Positions 1-6,363 of a DNA stretch of 9,470 nt are shown here, one piece after another (the first letter of the stretch is position 1; each line of letters begins with the position of its first letter). Location of the stretch: positions 1-9,470 of the forward strand of contig JAJWCP010000054.1 of NCBI GenBank assembly GCA_021617435.1. Reading direction: 5' to 3'. Source of the DNA: Pseudomonadota bacterium. Lineage in GTDB: Bacteria > Pseudomonadota > Alphaproteobacteria > RF32 > CAG-239. Made by a program: the position numbers and the translations under genes. Below the pieces are notes generated by a model. It was not told where the DNA came from and ran no database searches. It saw nothing but the letters and a program-made list of their open reading frames with translations.

Positions 1-305
1 AGCATTACCTCAGAAACGGATTGCTCCGCCGGTTATGAATTTGAGCAAGAGCCAGGCAACCCGCTCTGCGGCAAGTGCAATGTAAAACCCTGCAAACCCG
101 GCTACTCAACCGAGACCACCACTTGTGAAGCAGGTTATAAGCTTGTTACCCATGGTTACTCCGGTGAACAAGAGTGCGGTAAGTGCGTTGAAAAAGATTG
201 CTCTACCGGTTATTCTAAGAGCATTACCTCAGAAACGGATTGCTCCGCCGGTTACACCTTTGAGCAAGAGCCAGGCAACCCGCTCTGTGGCAAGTGCAAT
301 GTAAA
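1..305 (+). repeat. Near-identical 86-bp direct repeat inside the cysteine-rich gene
   Basis: Bases 1-86 and 220-305 align without gaps and differ at 5 positions by my count. Four of these lie in two adjacent codons (Tyr-Glu versus Tyr-Thr) and one is a silent TGC/TGT change. The spacing is 219 bp, or 73 codons, so the repeat is in frame and corresponds to every second unit of the protein array. The intervening unit (about 91-198) keeps the same cysteine and GY pattern but has diverged in sequence. The first copy starts at the window edge, so the array probably continues upstream. Confidence 0.9.
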
Positions 306-768
306 CTGCGCTAACCAATATAAAGAATTAAAAATATTAGCTGCCGTAGCTGAAAAGTCATATTTTAACTGTTGCAAAGCAAATGCAATATATGAAACTA
401 ATCTTTGCAGAACCTCTGCAAACAATTCTGTATATGGTTGTTTAAGTAAGCGAAACGGCGCATGGGATGACGGATGTTTTAGTCGTTTTGAAAAAATTAT
501 TGATAACGATTCGGATTTAGAATTAGGAGCTGATTACACCTCTATAACTGAAGCTATTGCCGCTTGTAAAGCTAAATTGCAGAATATAAAAGAGACTATC
601 AGGTTTTATAACTCTGAATGTCCGAATAATAAAATCACTGACAACATAAACATCTCTAACTGCGAGCATGTAATGTTTCATGGTGATACGTTAAGTGATA
701 TTGACCAAAATCTCAGTTTTGATTACCGCGGCTGCCCCGATGGCTACTCAGGCACTGGCGGTCATTAA
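1..768 (+). CDS. Cysteine-rich repeat protein, 5'-truncated by window edge
   Basis: The reading frame is open from base 1 to the TAA at 766-768, giving 255 residues with no start in the window. Residues 1-102 are tandem repeats of about 36 residues. Unit boundaries lie at Cys31, Cys67 and Cys103, and each unit follows C-x2-GYS, then C-x-AGY, then CGKC. From residue 103 the repeats give way to a C-terminal module with SYFNCC (about 120-125), GAWDDGC (about 153-159), a Cys followed 18 residues later by CPNNKI (207-212), and YRGCP near the end. The same module closes the protein at 7129-8286, so the two are paralogues over that part. The repeats look like small disulphide-bonded units of an exported or surface protein, but the signal peptide would lie upstream and function is unknown. 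The repeats are GC-richer than the C-terminal part. No terminator is visible in the 24 nt before the convergent miaA. Confidence 0.85.
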   Translation, partial: SITSETDCSAGYEFEQEPGNPLCGKCNVKPCKPGYSTETTTCEAGYKLVTHGYSGEQECGKCVEKDCSTGYSKSITSETDCSAGYTFEQEPGNPLCGKCNVNCANQYKELKILAAVAEKSYFNCCKANAIYETNLCRTSANNSVYGCLSKRNGAWDDGCFSRFEKIIDNDSDLELGADYTSITEAIAACKAKLQNIKETIRFYNSECPNNKITDNINISNCEHVMFHGDTLSDIDQNLSFDYRGCPDGYSGTGGH

Positions 769-792
769 CAAGGGCTTTTCATACATAAAATT

Positions 793-1710
793 TTACAGCC
801 AGCTTTTAACTTCATCAAAATCGCCGGTATAGCAGTGTTTAAGTTCAAAGTCGGCTTTCAGCTTATTGTTAAACCACGTGCGCTGCCGCTTGGCATATTG
901 ACGGGTGTGTAGTTTAGCGCTAAATATCGCCTCATCAAGCGAGCATTCCCCTTTAACAAACGCCATCAGCTCCGGCACACCCAAAGCCTTCATCGCCGGT
1001 AAATCCGCGCTTAAATTAAGACCTGCCAAATATTCAATCTCTTTTAACGCGCCCTGGTTTATCATTTTATCAAAACGCAAATAGCAACGCTCGTCAAGTT
1101 CTTCAACCGGCGGACAAATTTTAATTACCGTAAATTTTGCTTCCGGCAGTTTTTTTATCATCGGTATTTGGTGCCACTCGCTTAACGCCTTGCCGGTATG
1201 GAAGCAAACTTCATACGCGCGCCGCAAACGCGTGGTATCATTAACGCTTAGCCGCGCCGCCGTCTGTGCATCAACTGATTTTAACAAATTATGTAGGTGT
1301 AAATTACCATGCTTTTTTATAATTTCCGCCACTTGCTCGCGAATATCAGCCGGAGTTTCCGGTATCGGGGTGGTGCCGTTAATCAAGTTGTCTAAATACA
1401 AGCCGGTTCCGCCGACCACCACCGGAGTTTTGCCTTCGCTCCAAAGCTGCTTTATCACTTCCGCGGCGCGGTTAAGCCAATCAACAACATTACCCCGTAC
1501 CTGCGGCCCATACATTTCAAACAAATAATGCGGCACAATCTGCCGTTCCGCTTCATCTGGGCAAGCTGAAATTATCGGCATGTACTTATAAACCTGCATA
1601 GAGTCGGCATTAACCACCGCTCCATGCAAAAATTTTGCCGCGTCAATCGCAAGCGCTGATTTTCCGGAAGCAGTCGGTCCCGCAATTACAATTACTTTAT
1701 TTTCCGACAC
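793..1710 (-). CDS. miaA: tRNA dimethylallyltransferase MiaA
   Basis: The enzyme transfers a dimethylallyl group from DMAPP to N6 of A37 in tRNAs that read U-starting codons (the i6A precursor). The sequence shows the P-loop GPTASGKS (residues 11-18), the DSMQVY motif with the catalytic Asp (36-41), VGGTGLY (99-105) and the C-terminal TRQYAKRQRTWF signature. Length is 305 residues, normal for the family. I chose a GTG start at 1710 because GGAGAAGG lies at 1715-1722 and the product then begins MSENKVIVIAGPT, as in homologues. An in-frame ATG at 1737 would add nine residues but has a poorer ribosome site. The start lies inside the 3' end of ddl, giving a 19-nt overlap (46 nt with the ATG), so translation is probably coupled to ddl in a two-gene operon. 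Confidence 0.95.
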   Translation of the reverse strand: MSENKVIVIAGPTASGKSALAIDAAKFLHGAVVNADSMQVYKYMPIISACPDEAERQIVPHYLFEMYGPQVRGNVVDWLNRAAEVIKQLWSEGKTPVVVGGTGLYLDNLINGTTPIPETPADIREQVAEIIKKHGNLHLHNLLKSVDAQTAARLSVNDTTRLRRAYEVCFHTGKALSEWHQIPMIKKLPEAKFTVIKICPPVEELDERCYLRFDKMINQGALKEIEYLAGLNLSADLPAMKALGVPELMAFVKGECSLDEAIFSAKLHTRQYAKRQRTWFNNKLKADFELKHCYTGDFDEVKSWL

Positions 1711-2603
1711 GCCGCCTTCTCCACCAACTTTTTGCATAATTCCGGATACGAAAATCCCGCGTATTTTGCCTGCTCCGGCACCAATGAAAGCGGCGTCATT
1801 CCGGGGTTGGTATTAATTTCCAAAAACACCACGCCGTCTTCATCGTTATACCTGAAATCAGAGCGCGAAACGGCATTGCACCCCAAAAGCCGATGAATTT
1901 TTTCCGCATATTCCATTGCGGTTTTTGCGGCGCGCTCATCAATTTCCGCCGGCAAGATGTGCATGGTCGCCCCGTTGGTATATTTGGCTTTATAATCATA
2001 AAACCCTTTAGCCGGACGCAGTTCTGTTACTCCGCAAGCTTTGCCGTCAATCACCGCTACCGTAAGCTCTTTACCGGCAATATATTTTTCCGTAAGCAGC
2101 TCGCAAGCCTCATCATCGTAACAAACTTTGCTTTCATCTTCTTTGTTTTTAACAATAAACACGCCCACGCTGGAACCATCGCTTTGCGGCTTTATCACGT
2201 ACGGAAAATCCATGCCAGCCCCGCGCTTTTTAAATTCGCCGTAAGTCAAAGCCCGATAATCGGCGGTTTTAATCCCGTTTAACCGGCAAATTTCTTTGGT
2301 CAGCAACTTGTTCATACCTAAAAACGAAGCCGCCAAGCCTGAATGCGTATACGGAATTTGCAACATATCCAAAAATCCCTGAATCTCGCCGTCTTCGCCC
2401 CAATTTCCGTGCAGGGCGTTAAACACCGCGTCGGGCTTTTCCGCCTGAAGCGCGTCAAGCAAGCCGTAAGCAGATGTTAAATTATGCTCAACAACATCAT
2501 ATCCGCACTCTCGCAAGGCTTGCGCCACGCCCTTTCCGCTTACCGCACTAACCTCGCGTTCGGCTGAAAAACCGCCGGATAATACTAAAATTTTTTCAGG
2601 CAT
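1692..2603 (-). CDS. ddl: D-alanine--D-alanine ligase
   Basis: This cytoplasmic ATP-grasp enzyme joins two D-alanines for the peptidoglycan stem peptide. Visible motifs are LSGGFSAEREVS at the N-terminus (8-19), HGNWGEDG (65-72), the ATP-grasp Lys138 and loop GSSVG (143-147), the FYDYKAKY active-site loop, and the C-terminal EINTNPGMTP with metal-binding Glu262 and Asn264. Length is 303 residues, typical for Ddl. The frame is open to an ATG at 2672, but those extra 23 residues would run across the divergent promoter region and lack homologue-like sequence. AAGGA at 2611-2615 sits 7 nt from the ATG at 2603 (4 nt from the one at 2606), so I start at 2603. The gene overlaps miaA downstream. In many proteobacteria ddl lies in the dcw cell-division cluster. 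Here it does not. Confidence 0.95.
   Translation of the reverse strand: MPEKILVLSGGFSAEREVSAVSGKGVAQALRECGYDVVEHNLTSAYGLLDALQAEKPDAVFNALHGNWGEDGEIQGFLDMLQIPYTHSGLAASFLGMNKLLTKEICRLNGIKTADYRALTYGEFKKRGAGMDFPYVIKPQSDGSSVGVFIVKNKEDESKVCYDDEACELLTEKYIAGKELTVAVIDGKACGVTELRPAKGFYDYKAKYTNGATMHILPAEIDERAAKTAMEYAEKIHRLLGCNAVSRSDFRYNDEDGVVFLEINTNPGMTPLSLVPEQAKYAGFSYPELCKKLVEKAACRKIK
1715..1722 (-). promoter_or_regulatory. Ribosome binding site deciding the miaA start
   Basis: The minus strand reads GGAGAAGG, 4 nt before the GTG at 1710, so the GGAG core is 8 nt away. It lies inside the ddl coding sequence and downstream of the alternative ATG at 1737, so it favours the GTG. Confidence 0.6.
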
Positions 2604-2610
2604 CATTTTT

Positions 2611-2615
2611 TCCTT
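2611..2615 (-). promoter_or_regulatory. Ribosome binding site deciding the ddl start
   Basis: AAGGA on the minus strand is 7 nt from the ATG at 2603 and 4 nt from the adjacent ATG at 2606. It excludes the far upstream ATG at 2672 as the natural start. Confidence 0.6.
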
Positions 2616-2636
2616 TATTCTTGCAAATTTTTTGCT

Positions 2637-2642
2637 AGTATA
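2637..2642 (-). promoter_or_regulatory. Possible -10 element for ddl-miaA
   Basis: TATACT on the minus strand matches five of six positions of the TATAAT consensus. It would place the transcript start about 25 nt before the ddl start. No convincing -35 hexamer is visible at 16-18 bp spacing. The 68-nt gap must hold both the ddl promoter and that of the divergent gene at 2672. Confidence 0.35.
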
Positions 2643-2671
2643 GCCCCAAACTTTTAAGAAAGCATAAAACA

Positions 2672-3451
2672 ATGAAAAAGATTGCCGTTTTTTTACTTTT
2701 TATCTGCCTGCTGCCCTCTGCCGCCTTCAGCGCCAGCATAGAGCAAAGATTAAACGTGCGCATCGGCTTTTTTGACGCGGCGCGCGTTAACATGAATTAT
2801 GATTTAACCGAAAACAAATATAATTTTTCATCAGCAGTTTCCACCGCCGGAACTTTTGGCGACTTATATGAATTTAACGCCTCATATTCGTCCTCCGGCA
2901 TTTTCACAAAAAATAAAGTTATCACTAAAGATTACAACTACGTTACCAAAAACAAATCGCACACCCGCACCAAACAGCTGGTTTTTGATAAAAACGGCAT
3001 AATCAGTCACCGCCTCAGCACCAAAGACGGCGAACCCAAGCGGGTTAATATAACTCCGCCCCAAACGCCCTTTGACGCGTATGACATGCAAACCGTGTTC
3101 GCCGTTCTAACCCGCCAAATTACCTTAAATAAATTCTGCGCCATGGAAAAGGTTATTTTTGACGGCAAAAAAACGTATAAAATCACTATCAACGATGAGG
3201 GCAAAGAAACCTTAAACGACCCCGAAATTACCTTTAATGGCGAGGCGCTTAAATGCTCCATGCACATCACCGCTCTTGACGATGAAGGCGATAATGATTT
3301 ATTATGGAACACAACCGCTGACCGACCGGTTTATTTTTGGATTTTACATGATAAAAGATCCGGTCTGCCGTATTTAGCTAAAATTGAAATAAAAACAACC
3401 CCGTTGGGCAAACTTAAAGCGTACACCACCGCTATTGTTGCAAAGGATTAA
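2672..3451 (+). CDS. Exported DUF3108-like protein
   Basis: The 259-residue protein starts with a clear Sec signal peptide (MKK, hydrophobic stretch, then AAFSA, probable cleavage near residue 20-21). The rest is rich in alternating beta-type residues. The layout fits what I know of DUF3108 periplasmic proteins: an N-terminal half with YDLTENKYNFSS and YSSSGIF, a central basic stretch with KRVNITPP, a D-x-Y-x-M-Q-T-V-F-A-x-L segment, a DGKKTYKI motif, a Cys-containing strand, and a final segment ending in P-x-x-I-like strands. The family has no firmly established function and is often near envelope genes. It is followed after 4 nt by the U32-family gene, whose ribosome site lies within the last codons of this one, so the two are probably co-transcribed. 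The weak AAGAAAG at about 2656-2662 is the only ribosome site candidate. The family call is from memory of the pattern. Confidence 0.7.
   Translation: MKKIAVFLLFICLLPSAAFSASIEQRLNVRIGFFDAARVNMNYDLTENKYNFSSAVSTAGTFGDLYEFNASYSSSGIFTKNKVITKDYNYVTKNKSHTRTKQLVFDKNGIISHRLSTKDGEPKRVNITPPQTPFDAYDMQTVFAVLTRQITLNKFCAMEKVIFDGKKTYKITINDEGKETLNDPEITFNGEALKCSMHITALDDEGDNDLLWNTTADRPVYFWILHDKRSGLPYLAKIEIKTTPLGKLKAYTTAIVAKD
3442..3447 (+). promoter_or_regulatory. Ribosome binding site deciding the trhP start
   Basis: AAAGGA lies in the last codons of the upstream gene, 8 nt before the ATG at 3456. An in-frame TTG at 3435 lies upstream of this site and is therefore unlikely to be the start. Confidence 0.6.
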
Positions 3452-3455
3452 CATC

Positions 3456-4856
3456 ATGAAAAAATCAGAACTTTTACTTCCTGCCGGTTCATTAGTCAAA
3501 TTAAAAACCGCCATCATGTACGGTGCCGATGCGGTTTACGCCGGCACTCCCGATATGAGCCTGCGCACCCAGTCAAAATTTTCGCTCTCTGATATTGAAG
3601 AAGGCATCAAATTTGCCCACGACAACGGTAAAAAAATTTATTTAACCCTCAATTTGTATATTCATAATGAAGAGGCCGCCAAACTTCCGCAATTTACTGA
3701 AACTTTGCGCGCGCTTAAACCGGACGGCGTTTTAATTGCCGATCCCGGAGTGTTTTATTATCTTAAAGAACATGCGCCGGAGCTTAACCGATTCGTTTCA
3801 ACTCAGGCTAATATCTGCTCTTCGCAAACCGTTAAATTTTGGCAGTCTATGGGCGCCAAACTCTGCGTGTTAGGTCGTGAGGTCACCTTTGCCGAAATGA
3901 AACAAATTCGCTCCGACTGTCCCGATATTTTACTTGAAACCTTTGTACACGGCGCTATGTGCATGTCGTATTCCGGACGTTGCTTAATTTCAAACTTTTT
4001 AGCTGACCGCAGCGCCAACAAAGGCAAATGCGCTCACTGTTGCCGTTGGCATTACAAGTTGCATTTGCGAGCCAAAGACGGCACCATTAAAGAAGTTGAA
4101 ATTAATCAAGACAACAAAAACGCTTTTGACTTTTTGATTGAAGAAGATTTTCGCCCCGGCGAATATTATGAAGTGGTTGAAGACGAGCACGGCGGCTATT
4201 TGTTAAACTCTAAAGACATGTGCTTAATGCCACGCTTAAACGAGATTTTGGGCATCGGCATGGATTCGCTCAAAGTTGAAGGGCGCAACAAAACCGAATA
4301 CTATGCCGGCACCGTTGCCCGCGCTTATCGTCAGGCAATTGATGATTACTATAAAAATCCTGAAGAATGGGATTACACCAAATATATGCCGGATTTATAC
4401 ACTCTGCAAAACCGCGGCTATTGCCTTGGTTTCCATGACGGCAAACTCACCAATGTCAGCCAAAATTATGAATACACCCGCACCATGGGCGAATGGCTGT
4501 TTGCCGGTTCTATTACCGAGTGGCAGGGCAACGACGCTGTCTTTGAAGTTCGCAATTACATTAACGGCGGCGAATATATTGACTTTTTAATCCCGAACGG
4601 TCTTAACAATCTGCGCCTGACCTTAAATCAGTTTGAAGACGCGGAAACCGGCGAAATTACTCCCCGCGTATCCGCCGGACAAGGCAAAAAAATCCGCATT
4701 AAACCGGAACAGTGGGGCAAACCGATAGCCGAAGTTAAGCGCCTGCTGCCGCAATATGCAATTGCCCGCAAACCGGCAACTTTGCAAGGTGAAAACAAAG
4801 AAATGTATGAGCGCAAACTTAATGAGTTTAATACCCTGTGCGAAGGCAACCTTTAG
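3456..4856 (+). CDS. trhP: U32 family tRNA uridine hydroxylase TrhP (YegQ-like)
   Basis: The 466-residue protein carries the U32 (collagenase-like 'peptidase') fold signatures: ELLLPAGS at the start, YGADAVYAG (about 25-33), STQAN followed by TVKFWQSMGAK, and FVHGAMCMSYSGRC (to Cys176). Length and these motifs match E. coli YegQ, now called TrhP, better than the shorter UbiU/UbiV proteins. TrhP is a prephenate-dependent enzyme that hydroxylates wobble uridine 34 of certain tRNAs, the first step to cmo5U/mo5U. Cys169, Cys176, Cys192 and Cys196 are in the positions of the conserved U32 cysteines and probably hold an iron-sulphur cluster. The C-terminal part after about residue 350 (GEWLFAGSI) is the small beta domain of the long U32 proteins. 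It sits 4 nt behind the DUF3108-like gene and is probably translationally coupled to it. The exact substrate is inferred from family likeness. Confidence 0.85.
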   Translation: MKKSELLLPAGSLVKLKTAIMYGADAVYAGTPDMSLRTQSKFSLSDIEEGIKFAHDNGKKIYLTLNLYIHNEEAAKLPQFTETLRALKPDGVLIADPGVFYYLKEHAPELNRFVSTQANICSSQTVKFWQSMGAKLCVLGREVTFAEMKQIRSDCPDILLETFVHGAMCMSYSGRCLISNFLADRSANKGKCAHCCRWHYKLHLRAKDGTIKEVEINQDNKNAFDFLIEEDFRPGEYYEVVEDEHGGYLLNSKDMCLMPRLNEILGIGMDSLKVEGRNKTEYYAGTVARAYRQAIDDYYKNPEEWDYTKYMPDLYTLQNRGYCLGFHDGKLTNVSQNYEYTRTMGEWLFAGSITEWQGNDAVFEVRNYINGGEYIDFLIPNGLNNLRLTLNQFEDAETGEITPRVSAGQGKKIRIKPEQWGKPIAEVKRLLPQYAIARKPATLQGENKEMYERKLNEFNTLCEGNL

Positions 4857-4892
4857 ATAACGGCGCATTAGCAAACACTGCAAAAACAGTTA

Positions 4893-5438
4893 TTATTTTT
4901 GTACTTTAATCGTAAAGTCAAGCGTAGGCGCGTTGCGGTAACCTGCTTTCATGCCGCTTATACGCATACGCAAGCCGTCAACCTCATTGCACACAAACGG
5001 CGATAAAAAGGTTAAACTACCGACATTAACCACTGTGCCTTCCTTAAAAGTAAGGTTATTTTTAATCAGCGATGAACCGTAAACTTTGCGCTCCGCCGAA
5101 CCGCCCGCACGCGAAAAATAGATTTTTGTTTGTTCAAATGCTTTTTGCCAATTTTTTTCACCGGCTTGCGCCACTTTATAAATATTCAGATTAATTTTTA
5201 TATCTTTTATTTTATTGCCCGAAACACATAACGGAGCGCTCGGCATCATATTGCCGATATCTAAAACCGCCTCAAGCTGATTATCCTGATTATATGCTTT
5301 AATTGATGAGCCGCTCATTTGCACTTCCCAATCGCGATTTTCCGATTGCGCCGTAAAATTGCCATCGGTCTGATTTGACAATCCGGTAAAGCCGCACAAA
5401 CCCCACAAGGCCACCAACAAAAAAGATACTTTTTTCAT
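4893..5438 (-). CDS. Exported protein of unknown function
   Basis: I do not recognise this protein. It has 181 residues from the ATG at 5438, chosen because GAGGA lies at 5446-5450, 7 nt upstream. The longer frame from 5480 would add 14 residues before the signal peptide. Residues 1-19 (MKK, then a hydrophobic run through GLCGF) look like a Sec signal. Cys15 lacks a proper lipobox, so a lipoprotein is unlikely. The mature part is beta-rich, with an amphipathic segment around the middle (EKNWQKAFEQTKIYF) and two cysteines, Cys71 and Cys150, that could form a disulphide in the periplasm. The gene is convergent with trhP, and its promoter lies just downstream of a terminator that closes the preceding minus-strand gene, so it is probably monocistronic. 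Confidence 0.75.
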   Translation of the reverse strand: MKKVSFLLVALWGLCGFTGLSNQTDGNFTAQSENRDWEVQMSGSSIKAYNQDNQLEAVLDIGNMMPSAPLCVSGNKIKDIKINLNIYKVAQAGEKNWQKAFEQTKIYFSRAGGSAERKVYGSSLIKNNLTFKEGTVVNVGSLTFLSPFVCNEVDGLRMRISGMKAGYRNAPTLDFTIKVQK

Positions 5439-5460
5439 TTTATTTTCCTCATATTTTGCT

Positions 5461-5477
5461 ATTACGTTTAATGTAAT
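5461..5477. promoter_or_regulatory. Possible operator palindrome
   Basis: ATTACGTTTAATGTAAT is a 17-bp inverted repeat with one mismatched pair (ATTAC-GTT-T-AAT-GTAAT). It overlaps the candidate -10 element of the downstream minus-strand gene, the usual place for a repressor site. Because the region is AT-rich, chance is not excluded. Confidence 0.3.
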
Positions 5478-5498
5478 CATAAAAATCTAACTCTGCAA
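5470..5498 (-). promoter_or_regulatory. Candidate promoter of the exported protein at 4893-5438
   Basis: On the minus strand TTGCAG (5493-5498) and TACATT (5470-5475) are 17 bp apart. Both hexamers are imperfect. The position fits, with a predicted leader of about 25 nt that contains the GAGGA ribosome site. Confidence 0.35.
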
Positions 5499-5500
5499 CA

Positions 5501-5534
5501 AAAAAAACGAACCGGAATTTCCGATTCGTTTTTT
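5501..5534 (-). terminator. Rho-independent terminator of the gene at 5550-6227
   Basis: The hairpin core at 5508-5528 is followed on the minus strand by seven T. On the minus strand all positions pair, with one G-U wobble. On the plus strand the same position is a C-A mismatch, so the element is built for minus-strand transcription. It begins 15 nt after the stop codon at 5550. A nearly identical copy stands after rplQ. Confidence 0.85.
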
Positions 5535-5549
5535 AAACAATTCAGCAGT

Positions 5550-6227
5550 TTAATATTTAACTACCATATAAACTGATTCTTTCTGATAGCAATATGAAAT
5601 CCGCTCCGGATTGTGAATCGTATAAGACTCGTACCTATTATCCTTATTGTCAATCAGCCATGCAAAACAATGGCTCAGGCAAGGGACATCGGCTGCCTTC
5701 AGCATATAATCAAGCTGAGACAAAGCCTTATTGACGATTAGCGATTCTTCCTTGGTTAAAAGTTGCAAACCAAGTTCTTCCGCCTTTTCTTTAACCGCTT
5801 CAGATGGCGCGTAAGCGGCACTGGCCCCGGCCAATACCAAATCGGCAGTAAGGGCAATTCCGCGAAACTTGCGGGACTTTTCCAGCACAAACATCGGTGT
5901 GCCGATAAAATGCTCCTTAACCTTGGCTTTAATCTGCGCCGGCGTTGCGTTGTTCGGGACCTGCACAAATTCGCCCAAATTGTCAAATACAAAATGCTTG
6001 CCTAAAATCGGCCATTCCGGAGTAAGCAAGCGGTCTTGCATCATTCTATACATCTGTGCATCGTTTGATTTGTTATCATCGGCAGGCTTAACAAGCTTTG
6101 ACCAAAAGCCATAAACATCGTGCCATGAAGCATAACGTACTGCCATTTTCATTAAGGCGGTTATTTTATGTTCAGACTTGTCCGTTTTTTCCATACGGAG
6201 AAGCCAATTATGAATTTGTTTGTACAT
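5550..6227 (-). CDS. Hypothetical cytoplasmic protein, apparently leaderless
   Basis: I do not recognise this 225-residue protein. It has no signal peptide and no membrane segment. The N-terminal 50 residues look helical and basic (MYKQIHNWLLRMEK, then ITALMKMAVRYASWHDVYGFW). A middle stretch, GTPMFVLEKSRKFRGIALTADLVLAGASAAYAPSEAVKEKAEELGL, has alternating strand and helix character. The C-terminal third carries PCLSHCFAWLID and ends YMVVKY. No Shine-Dalgarno sequence precedes the ATG at 6227 or the next in-frame ATG at 6194, and a perfect TATAAT only 15 nt upstream suggests an almost leaderless message. It lies between two copies of the same terminator, so it is a single-gene unit, though readthrough from rplQ is possible. 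An unbroken frame and the dedicated terminator support that it is real. Confidence 0.75.
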   Translation of the reverse strand: MYKQIHNWLLRMEKTDKSEHKITALMKMAVRYASWHDVYGFWSKLVKPADDNKSNDAQMYRMMQDRLLTPEWPILGKHFVFDNLGEFVQVPNNATPAQIKAKVKEHFIGTPMFVLEKSRKFRGIALTADLVLAGASAAYAPSEAVKEKAEELGLQLLTKEESLIVNKALSQLDYMLKAADVPCLSHCFAWLIDNKDNRYESYTIHNPERISYCYQKESVYMVVKY

Positions 6228-6241
6228 AACTATAAAAATTA

Positions 6242-6247
6242 ATTATA
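6242..6247 (-). promoter_or_regulatory. -10 element close to the start of the 225-residue gene
   Basis: TATAAT on the minus strand ends 14 nt before the ATG at 6227, so transcription would begin about 7-8 nt before the start codon. No good -35 is seen at 17 bp. Confidence 0.45.
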
Positions 6248-6303
6248 CGGTTTATGACTAAAAGCATAACCCGTTTTGCCAAAAATGCAACATAAAAAAA
6301 CAC

Positions 6304-6339
6304 AAAAAAACGAACCGGAAAATTCCGACTCGTTTTTTT
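6304..6339 (-). terminator. Rho-independent terminator of rplQ
   Basis: The inverted repeat at 6311-6332 is followed on the minus strand by seven T, 24 nt after the rplQ stop. As in the copy at 5501-5534, two positions that mismatch on the plus strand become G-U pairs on the minus strand. Confidence 0.85.
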
Positions 6340-6363
6340 GCAAGACCAAACTTTCTGCCGATA

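Noticed and set aside
1..305. Direct repeats as a CRISPR array
   Set aside because: Only two near-identical copies are present, 219 bp apart, in frame within a coding sequence, with a related protein unit between them.
1190..1528. Plus-strand open frame of 112 codons
   Set aside because: It lies wholly antisense to miaA, whose motifs are unmistakable, and has no ribosome site or recognisable domain.
1893..2282. Plus-strand open frame of 129 codons
   Set aside because: Antisense shadow of ddl, which is well supported by its motifs.
2604..2672. N-terminal extension of ddl to the ATG at 2672
   Set aside because: The added residues do not look like Ddl, the frame runs through the divergent promoter region, and a good ribosome site serves the ATG at 2603.
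3435..3455. TTG start for trhP
   Set aside because: It lies upstream of the AAAGGA ribosome site, and the U32 motif begins right after the ATG at 3456.
3456..4856. Assignment of the U32 protein as UbiU or UbiV
   Set aside because: Length, the TVKFWQ-MG motif and the extra C-terminal domain fit YegQ/TrhP better.
4877..4900. ACTG / CAGT dyad followed by a T-rich run between trhP and the convergent gene
   Set aside because: The stem has only 4 bp and little GC, too weak to call a terminator.
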